A stretch of 5,404 nucleotides of DNA from Planctomycetota bacterium. GTDB taxonomy: Bacteria; Planctomycetota; UBA1135; GCA-002686595. The notes below the pieces were generated by a model. It made no database searches. It was not told the DNA's origin and worked only from the letters and a program-made list of their open reading frames with translations. The position numbers and the translations under genes were made by a program. Where the stretch lies: NCBI GenBank assembly GCA_028823185.1, contig JAPKBY010000142.1, positions 1 to 5,404 on the forward strand. The letters are read 5' to 3'. Within the stretch, counting starts at the first letter, position 1; the number at the start of each line of letters is the position of its first letter. Below are positions 1-4,533 of this stretch, one piece after another.

Positions 1-184
1 GCTCGTCCTCGTCACCATGAGAGTGACCGTGAGCAGCTTCCTCTTCAGCGTGCTCGTCAGCGTGCTCGTCCTCGTCACCATGAGAGTGACCGTGAGCAGC
101 TTCCTCTTCAGCGTGCTCGTCAGCGTGCTCGTCCTCGTCACCATGAGAGTGACCGTGAGCAGCTTCCTCTTCAGCGTGCTCATC
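1..184. repeat. 63-bp tandem repeat, about 2.9 copies, truncated by the window edge
   Basis: On the plus strand the unit starting gctcgtcctcgtcaccatga recurs at 1, 64 and 127, giving a 63-base period. In the minus reading frame the units are 184-122, 121-59 and 58 to beyond the edge, each 21 codons. The copies match at essentially every base, including synonymous positions; the only difference I see is GAT versus GAC at the first codon of the first unit. Each unit encodes 5 His and 9 Asp/Glu out of 21 residues. Because the period is a multiple of three, copy number can change without a frameshift. The total copy number is unknown because the array leaves the window. Confidence 0.95.
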
Positions 185-355
185 CCCTCCATCATGCGCA
201 TCATGCGCATCAGCCCCATAGATCAGGGGCTCCGCGTTGAGGTGAGCGTGCAAGAGCAAGAAGGGGTTGTCCCCTTCGTGGTGAGCGACATGTCCCGCTG
301 CAAACCAGATCGGTAGAGCGATCGCCGCGAGGGCGAGGACCGGACGGATAAGCAT
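1..355 (-). CDS. atpB: Probable F1Fo ATP synthase a subunit (AtpB), N-terminal part, with His/Asp/Glu-rich repeats
   Basis: This is an open frame of 118 codons from an ATG at 355-353 that runs off the left edge, so the gene is partial. The ATG overlaps the stop of the upstream atpI-like gene by one base (TGATG), and a GGAGG ribosome binding site (365-369) lies 9 bases before it. Residues 5-20 are hydrophobic and look like a signal peptide or leader. Residues 22-57 contain scattered His (H22, H25, H26, H36, H38, H51, H54). From residue 58 a 21-residue repeat begins, with the core AAHGHSHG set in D/E-rich sequence; two full copies and most of a third are visible. The transmembrane helices and catalytic Arg that would prove an a subunit lie outside the window, so the name rests on position after atpZ-atpI. 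From memory, His-rich N-terminal extensions after a leader occur in some bacterial AtpB proteins. The gene could instead be another His-rich exported protein. Confidence 0.62.
   Translation of the reverse strand, partial: MLIRPVLALAAIALPIWFAAGHVAHHEGDNPFLLLHAHLNAEPLIYGADAHDAHDGGDEHAEEEAAHGHSHGDEDEHADEHAEEEAAHGHSHGDEDEHADEHAEEEAAHGHSHGDEDE
194..211. repeat. 9-bp direct duplication
   Basis: ATGCGCATC occurs twice in immediate succession (194-202 and 203-211). On the minus strand it encodes two Asp-Ala-His triplets just before the 63-bp array, so it is also in frame and also adds His and Asp. Confidence 0.9.
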
Positions 356-753
356 CAAGCTTGGCCTCCGTTGAGAGACATTGGGCTGCGCAAGACGCCT
401 AGTCGCATGAGATCAAAGATACCAGCCATCATGACGATGACCGCGCTCAGCGCGAAGGAGATGAGGAAGGTCTGCCAATCGGCTCGCGCCGCGGCGGCCT
501 CTACATAGCGGAAGACGAGCGCGCCTGCGAGCGCAGCGAACATCTTGATCATAAAGGCAGCGGTCATCGCGCCGAAGAGGCGCTTGGGTGCCGTCTTTGC
601 GATGTTGACTTGCAGAAGGACGCCGACGCTTGCTGCTGAAGCACCACCCAATCCACCGATCAAGACTCCAGCGCCTTCAACGCCACCCATACGCCACGCG
701 AGGAACGCTGCGGCGCTGAGAGTGAGGAGTGTGGTGATGAGTGTGCGTGTCAT
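355..753 (-). CDS. AtpI-like ATP synthase accessory membrane protein
   Basis: This 132-residue protein has four hydrophobic segments, roughly residues 5-22, 27-47, 60-83 and 93-118. That fits the AtpI (ATP synthase I chain) family in size and topology. Segment three carries a Lys within a membrane helix (FMIKMF, K70), and segment four ends FDLMRLGV. In the families where it has been studied, AtpI helps assemble or stabilise the c-ring and, with AtpZ, has been linked to Mg2+/Ca2+ transport. The ATG start at 753 lies 11 bases after the atpZ stop. No strong Shine-Dalgarno is visible in the gap, so it may be translated by coupling. Its stop overlaps the start of the next gene. Sequence conservation in this family is low, so the assignment leans on size, topology and its place between atpZ and the presumed atpB. 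Confidence 0.72.
   Translation of the reverse strand: MTRTLITTLLTLSAAAFLAWRMGGVEGAGVLIGGLGGASAASVGVLLQVNIAKTAPKRLFGAMTAAFMIKMFAALAGALVFRYVEAAAARADWQTFLISFALSAVIVMMAGIFDLMRLGVLRSPMSLNGGQA
365..369 (-). promoter_or_regulatory. Ribosome binding site of the presumed atpB
   Basis: GGAGG on the minus strand lies inside the last codons of the atpI-like gene (Asn-Gly-Gly), 9 bases before the ATG at 355. Together with the TGATG overlap it fixes the start and suggests translational coupling of the two genes. Confidence 0.7.
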
Positions 754-764
754 GTGTCTATCTA

Positions 765-1088
765 TTAATGAGAGCCTTCCTTGTCCTCGGGGCGACCTCC
801 GGCAGGAGGCACCTTCTTAACAAGGGAGACGATACCTCCCACAGAACCAAGCAGCATGCCGACGATGAGTAGCCACGGCGAAGTGCCAAAGTGATCGTCA
901 AGCCACCACCCGATACCAACAAAGACCAAGACGGTAGCGCCATAGGTGATCCCCAATGCAGCGTTTCCGCCGCTTTGAACGGCTGACGAGAGTGAGCTGT
1001 CCGCGCGGGACGGCTCTTCGCCTTCATGTTCTTTTTTGGAGACTGCCATGTAAACCACGCTGAAGAGGGCGCAAGCGATAGGGGCCAC
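765..1088 (-). CDS. atpZ: AtpZ, small ATP synthase operon membrane protein
   Basis: The frame gives 107 residues from a GTG at 1088, or 94 from an ATG at 1049. The N-terminal part is polar and charged. Two membrane segments follow (about residues 46-64 and 72-91), joined by GIGWWLDDHFGTSP, which closely resembles the AtpZ/AtpI family signature (glycine-rich helix, WLD, short turn, GTxP, glycine-rich second helix). The tail after KK (residues 91-92) is short and charged. AtpZ is encoded at the head of many atp operons and is thought to act with AtpI in cation supply or in assembly of the Fo rotor. I prefer the GTG because GAGGAA (1100-1105) lies 11 bases before it, while the ATG has no purine-rich site. 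The ATG, however, gives the more family-like polar N-terminus (MAVSKKEHEG). This is the first gene of the operon, about 108 bases from the inferred transcription start. Confidence 0.85.
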   Translation of the reverse strand: MAPIACALFSVVYMAVSKKEHEGEEPSRADSSLSSAVQSGGNAALGITYGATVLVFVGIGWWLDDHFGTSPWLLIVGMLLGSVGGIVSLVKKVPPAGGRPEDKEGSH

Positions 1089-1099
1089 TTGAGCGACTC

Positions 1100-1105
1100 T
1101 TCCTC
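1100..1105 (-). promoter_or_regulatory. Ribosome binding site before the GTG start of atpZ
   Basis: GAGGAA on the minus strand is followed by 11 bases and then GTG at 1088. It is the main reason for preferring that start over the ATG 39 bases downstream, which is preceded by a pyrimidine-rich stretch. Confidence 0.5.
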
Positions 1106-1202
1106 GGAGATCTTAAATGATGACCATGGGAGGCCGGATTCTCAAAGATTGCTCCTGATCCCTCCCTTTTAGGAAGCGGCCCAGAGAGCTTCAAGGCCAA
1201 GA

Positions 1203-1230
1203 ATTTTAGTAACCGCGACGCTCTGGTCAA
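1203..1230 (-). promoter_or_regulatory. Sigma70-type promoter of the atp operon
   Basis: On the minus strand, TTGACC (1225-1230; five of six matches to TTGACA) is followed by a 16-base spacer and TAAAAT (1203-1208; five of six matches to TATAAT). Transcription would start near 1196 and leave a leader of about 108 bases before atpZ. A-T-rich stretches at about 1241-1250 and 1261-1267 lie just upstream and could act as an UP-like element. The assignment is by consensus match and sensible position only. Confidence 0.6.
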
Positions 1231-1453
1231 TGTCCGCGGCGAAAATATGACGAACTCTGCAAAAAAGCTGACCGGGGGATTGGCCCATGACTGCCTCTAG
1301 ATCCATCTCACCCACCATTGTCACAAGCGAAGAAGACGCCACGGGCGAGACCGAGAAAACGGCATGGCGCCCACAAGGAGGCCAAGGGAGTAAAAAGCGC
1401 TCACGCTTCTGCCGCCCTGACCCTAAAATTCCCGCCCTCTTTATACAGACCTC

Positions 1454-1470
1454 CCAGGGACTACCCCTGG
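1454..1470 (+). other. Small inverted repeat in the ndk leader
   Basis: CCAGGG and CCCTGG form a perfect six-base-pair stem around a five-base loop, ending 43 bases before the ndk start. No T-run follows, so it is not an intrinsic terminator. It could be a minor leader structure or chance. Confidence 0.3.
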
Positions 1471-1502
1471 AAAGATCTCTCCTCCTGCCCCCTAATGACT
1501 CC

Positions 1503-1506
1503 GGAG
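1503..1506 (+). promoter_or_regulatory. Ribosome binding site deciding the TTG start of ndk
   Basis: GGAG sits 7 bases before the TTG at 1514. The nearest upstream ATG (1495) is out of frame, so this site and the conserved protein N-terminus together support TTG as the start. Confidence 0.65.
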
Positions 1507-1513
1507 CCCTCCC

Positions 1514-1981
1514 TTGGAACGCACTCTAGTCCTCCTCAAGCCCGACGCCCTCCAGCGAAGCCTCGTCGGCCCCATCCTGTCTCGCTTTGAGCAGAAGGGC
1601 CTAAAGCTCGTAGGCCTCAAGCTGCGCAAATTCCCTGATGAGGTCATCAAGCAGCACTACTCAGCGCATGCAGAGCGCCCCTTCTACCCCGCCCTCGTCG
1701 AGTTCATGACCAGCGGCCCCGTGATCGCGATCGCGCTCGAAGGCAAGGACGCCATCACGGTCGTCCGAGGCTTGATGGGTAAGACAAACTCGGCTCAGGC
1801 TGACCCTGGCACCATCCGAGGCGATTACGCGATGTCCTTCTCCAACAACCTCGTCCACGGTTCAGACAGCCCCGAGGCTTCGGTCACGGAGCTCGCCCTC
1901 TTCTTCGGAGAGGACGGCGACCTGGTCGACTGGACGCCTGACCAGACCACTTGGGTCTATTCAGGCGAAGAGCTCAGCTGA
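1514..1981 (+). CDS. ndk: Nucleoside diphosphate kinase
   Basis: This 155-residue cytoplasmic enzyme transfers the gamma-phosphate of ATP to (d)NDPs through a phospho-histidine intermediate, keeping NTP and dNTP pools balanced. The N-terminus ERTLVLLKPDALQR is the classic start of the family, with the active-site Lys at K9. Further landmarks are RGLMGKTN (R85, T91), PGTIRGDYA (R102) and the catalytic motif NLVHGSDSPE with H115. The chain is slightly longer than the usual 140-150 residues because of the C-terminal tail from about 141 (TPDQTTWVYSGEELS), though the WVY within it is typical. The start is TTG, chosen because it begins exactly at the conserved N-terminus and has GGAG 7 bases upstream. 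The end overlaps the downstream NFACT gene, which implies co-transcription. All key residues are present, so it should be active. Confidence 0.97.
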   Translation: MERTLVLLKPDALQRSLVGPILSRFEQKGLKLVGLKLRKFPDEVIKQHYSAHAERPFYPALVEFMTSGPVIAIALEGKDAITVVRGLMGKTNSAQADPGTIRGDYAMSFSNNLVHGSDSPEASVTELALFFGEDGDLVDWTPDQTTWVYSGEELS

Positions 1982-3513
1982 GCTTAAACCGAAGACAGAT
2001 CGGCGAGCTTGTCGAGGAGCTCAGCGGGCTCCTCGACGGCGCGACCCTGCGTGACATCGAGGCGCGACCGCCACGTGACGTGGTGCTCGCCTTCCTGCCA
2101 GGCGAACAAGGGCCAGACGCGCCGATCCTGCGGGTGTACCTCTCCAGCCAAGCTGAGACTGGGCGAGTCCACCTGCAGCACGGACGAATCCAAAGGCACA
2201 CCGGCCCAGAGGGCCCCTTCTATCAGCGCCTGATAGAAGAACTGAAAGGAGCCAAGCTCCGGAGGATCCAACAGGTCAGAGGAGACCGCTTAGTGCTCTT
2301 CGAGTTCACGACAGAGAAAGGGCGTAAGGCGCTCGTCCTCGAGCTGACCGGACGCCAGTCCAATCTCCTCCTCCTCGGCAAAGGCGATGAGCTCTTAGAC
2401 CTCCTAGTGCCAGCCCCCAAGAGGCAAGAGCGGCCTCGCCTCATGCGCGGTCTCCCCTGGACCCCTCCCCCCGGACGCGCCGAAGAAGCTGAGCTACCGA
2501 GCATCAAGGAGGGGCTACCTGAGCCCCAAGAGGAGCCCGAATCCGTTCAACGTGGCCACCCCCACCGCGCCCCGCTCTCCTATCAAGTTGAGTGCGCCCT
2601 CGCCCCTCAGGCCGCGGAAGACAGCGCCGACATCCTTCGTCGAGACCTCTCCCGCAGACTTGAACGCCGACGGTCTCGCACCCGGGGCGCTCTGAATGGA
2701 TTAGAGAAGCGCACCCAAGCTGCCGATGGAGCCGAAAGGATCAAGCAAGACGGCGAGCTGCTCAAGGCAGCCCAAGCTCAGATCGAACGAGGCGCGAAGT
2801 CCATCACCCTCACTGATTACTTCGACCCCGAGACCAGAGAGCGCGAGATCAAACTCGACCCCAAGCTCTCCCCAGGCGAGAACGCAGCGAAACACTTCAA
2901 TAGATACAAGAAGCTCATGCGTTCTATGGACGGGATAGAAGAAGAGCGCAAACGCCAAGGAGAGAAGGTCGCGCTGATCGAAGGCCTCCTCGCTCGACTC
3001 AATGACGAGAGGGGGGAACCCGAATCCGTAGAGGCCGACGCCATCGCTGCTGGCCTGCTTGAGAAACGCCAAGTGTCCGACGAGAGGAAGCGCAAGGCTC
3101 CGGCTCCACGCCTCCCCTACAAGAGCTTCACGAGCTGCAAAGGATCTGAGATCCGCGTCGGGCGCGCTGCCAAAGACAATGACAAGCTCACCTTCCGTCA
3201 CGCCAACGGAAAGGACCTCTGGCTTCACACGGCTGACGCTCCGGGCAGCCACGTCGTCTTGCGACGCACCGGGAATAAGGAGCCCGAGGACGAAGAGATC
3301 CTCGACGCCGCCACCCTCGCAGTTCACTTCTCACCGTTAAAGGACGCCAGAAAAGCCGACGTCCACACAGCAATGGTCAAGGAGATCAAGAAGCCACGAG
3401 GTGCAAAAGCAGGCCTCGTGACGCTCTCTGGGGGAAAAACCCTTCACATCCGGATGCAACCGGAGCGCCTCAAGCGCCTACTAGATCGAGAAGCATCAAA
3501 TAACAGCCAGTAA
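1951..3513 (+). CDS. rqcH: NFACT-family ribosome quality control factor (RqcH/Rqc2 type)
   Basis: This is a protein of about 511-520 residues. The NFACT-N domain (about 10-155) includes ELTGRQSNLLLL (131-142) and GDR (111-113), which I align with the Asp-Arg pair needed for alanine tailing in Bacillus RqcH. A Pro/Glu-rich linker (about 155-207) follows. Next comes the coiled-coil M domain: helix about 226-275, the hairpin with ITLTDYFDP, then LDPKLSPGENAAKHFNRYKK and helix two to about 355. The NFACT-R domain (about 388-510) has DLWLH (422-426), PGSHVV (431-436) and VKEIKKPRGAKAG. RqcH binds obstructed 50S subunits with peptidyl-tRNA and recruits tRNA-Ala to add C-terminal alanine tails that mark stalled chains for proteolysis. 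A HhH domain between NFACT-N and the coiled coil is not recognisable. The start is uncertain: TTG at 1951 overlaps ndk by 31 bases and has no ribosome site, while CTG at 1978 overlaps the ndk stop (CTGA), begins at the family N-terminus SLNRRQIGELVEEL and has GAAGAG five bases before it. Confidence 0.92.
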   Translation: MGLFRRRAQLSLNRRQIGELVEELSGLLDGATLRDIEARPPRDVVLAFLPGEQGPDAPILRVYLSSQAETGRVHLQHGRIQRHTGPEGPFYQRLIEELKGAKLRRIQQVRGDRLVLFEFTTEKGRKALVLELTGRQSNLLLLGKGDELLDLLVPAPKRQERPRLMRGLPWTPPPGRAEEAELPSIKEGLPEPQEEPESVQRGHPHRAPLSYQVECALAPQAAEDSADILRRDLSRRLERRRSRTRGALNGLEKRTQAADGAERIKQDGELLKAAQAQIERGAKSITLTDYFDPETREREIKLDPKLSPGENAAKHFNRYKKLMRSMDGIEEERKRQGEKVALIEGLLARLNDERGEPESVEADAIAAGLLEKRQVSDERKRKAPAPRLPYKSFTSCKGSEIRVGRAAKDNDKLTFRHANGKDLWLHTADAPGSHVVLRRTGNKEPEDEEILDAATLAVHFSPLKDARKADVHTAMVKEIKKPRGAKAGLVTLSGGKTLHIRMQPERLKRLLDREASNNSQ

Positions 3514-3540
3514 CGACGCCTGGGCCATAACAGCTCTCCA

Positions 3541-4533
3541 ATGCGTACAATTCGAACAATCATGAGATACGTCCCCTGCCTCCTCCTCTTCGTCGCCCTC
3601 GCCTGCCAGTCCAATGAAGTGAGCGATGAGGACCGCGAACGTATTCTAGAGATCCACATCGAATCTGCTGGGGGCTACCTCTCGATGGGCGATTACCTTC
3701 GAGCCGCAGATCAAGCACAGCGTGGACTATTGCTCGACCCCGACAACTTCAAGCTGCGCATCTACCTTGGACGGAGCCTCCAAAAGACACGACTCCTTGG
3801 AGATGTGATGAGGGCCCAGCGAGTCTTCCGCGAGATGCCTAGAGATGAGGACTACCGCGTGGCCCTCGGCCTCGCAGAGGTCGTCGAACGGCTCGGGGTC
3901 GAGTGGGACAATCGCTCTAGGGCGATCCGAACTGGCGAGAGATACACAGAAGCCCTCGACCCAGAGCTACGCGCGACCGAGCTAGAGACAGAGGCGCAGA
4001 GGTCTTGGAATGAATCCATAGACCTCTACACCGAGGCCCACGCGCTCGCACCTGGAGACACCGAGATCCTAAATGGCCTCGTTCGAGTCCACACCCTCCT
4101 CGGGCAATATGAGCTCGCCTTGCAATGGGGAGAAGAGGTCATCAAGCACACTGAGGTCGACCGCGAGTGGTGGAATGAAGCCCTCAAACGCTCAGGGATA
4201 AGCCAACGAGACGAAGACGCATGCCGTCGCAGCTTAGAGCGCAGCAACCGCCTCGAGGTCGCCGTTCGCTTGAACAGCTACACGATTCTTGCAGCACAAG
4301 ACTCTTCAGATGCCGCCCTCATACACCTAGATCGCGCGAGCGAGCTAGACCCGGGGGATGGCACGATCCAGAGTCGACGATCCGAACTCCTCATCTCGCT
4401 CGGCAGGCACGAAGAAGCGTTAATTGCGATCGAGCATTTCCTCAGCCTGACTGACGCAGACTTCGAGTCAGAGGACGTCCGCCACGCCTTCAGATTAAAG
4501 AGCGCGTGCGAGGCCGCCATCGCCTCAAACTAG
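3541..4533 (+). CDS. TPR-repeat protein, putative lipoprotein
   Basis: This 330-residue protein has a basic N-terminus, a hydrophobic core (residues 11-21) and Cys22 in VALAC followed by QSN. That is a plausible, not ideal, lipobox, so it is probably exported and lipid-anchored. The rest is alpha-helical with tetratricopeptide-like units. The clearest are about 40-73 (YLSMGDYLRAADQAQRGLLL with DPDN), 153-200 (WNESIDLYTEAHALAPGD, then LLGQYELALQWGEEVI) and 256-302 (DAALIHLDRASELDPGD, then SLGRHEEALIAIEHFL). Repeats of this kind usually mediate protein-protein contacts; no enzymatic motif is visible. It starts 27 bases after rqcH on the same strand, so it may be co-transcribed, but an exported protein has no obvious role in cytoplasmic ribosome rescue. 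No Shine-Dalgarno is visible before the ATG at 3541 or before the second in-frame ATG at 3562. The specific function is unknown. The stop is interleaved with that of the convergent gene. Confidence 0.85.
   Translation: MRTIRTIMRYVPCLLLFVALACQSNEVSDEDRERILEIHIESAGGYLSMGDYLRAADQAQRGLLLDPDNFKLRIYLGRSLQKTRLLGDVMRAQRVFREMPRDEDYRVALGLAEVVERLGVEWDNRSRAIRTGERYTEALDPELRATELETEAQRSWNESIDLYTEAHALAPGDTEILNGLVRVHTLLGQYELALQWGEEVIKHTEVDREWWNEALKRSGISQRDEDACRRSLERSNRLEVAVRLNSYTILAAQDSSDAALIHLDRASELDPGDGTIQSRRSELLISLGRHEEALIAIEHFLSLTDADFESEDVRHAFRLKSACEAAIASN
4530..4533. other. Interleaved stop codons of two convergent genes (CTAG)
   Basis: The TPR gene ends with TAG at 4531-4533 and the convergent PDZ gene ends with TAG read from 4532 to 4530. 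Both stops lie within one palindromic CTAG, giving a 4-base tail-to-tail overlap. Any terminators must lie inside the opposing coding sequences. I saw no hairpin followed by a T-run nearby. Confidence 0.95.

Larger units (their letters stand above)
1231..1513. other. Divergent intergenic region upstream of ndk, no clear gene
   Basis: With the atp leader (1089-1202) this makes about 425 bases between the divergent atpZ and ndk genes. I see no recognisable protein or RNA gene here. An 80-codon plus frame (1287-1529, ATG) has a G-rich stretch before it, but its product has no recognisable features and it runs into ndk. A weak promoter-like pair for ndk is CTGACC (1417-1422) and TATACA (1442-1447), with a 19-base spacer that is longer than ideal. 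A six-base stem-loop (CCAGGG 1454-1459, CCCTGG 1465-1470) would fall in the ndk leader. Confidence 0.55.

Noticed and set aside
1..184. CRISPR array or other spaced repeat
   Set aside because: The units are head to tail with no unique spacers, and they lie in frame within a coding region.
17..316. A 99-codon plus-strand frame encoding a repetitive hydrophobic peptide
   Set aside because: It is the antisense of the 63-bp array. A repeat whose length is a multiple of three keeps several frames open. The minus frame has a ribosome site, a coupled start and operon context.
545..820. 91-codon plus-strand frame across the atpI-like gene and the atpZ end
   Set aside because: It is antisense to two supported membrane-protein genes, and the product is Pro/Arg/Ala-rich with no recognisable domain.
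758..1230. Minus-strand frames at 758-1027 and 1024-1230
   Set aside because: The first overlaps atpZ in another frame. The second begins at the -35 element of the atp promoter. Neither product looks like a protein family.
1395..1408. AAGCG-CTCA-CGCTT hairpin with a T-run on the minus strand, terminator-like
   Set aside because: The stem has only five pairs, and no minus-strand gene ends upstream of it. It is probably chance.
1287..1529. 80-codon plus-strand frame upstream of ndk (also an overlapping frame at 1318-1590)
   Set aside because: The product has no recognisable motif or fold pattern, and the frames run into ndk. The G-rich stretch before the ATG at 1287 is not a clear ribosome site.
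2701..3327. 208-codon minus-strand frame antisense to rqcH
   Set aside because: It lies wholly within the well-supported NFACT gene, and its translation shows no family features. Long antisense frames are common in GC-rich genes.
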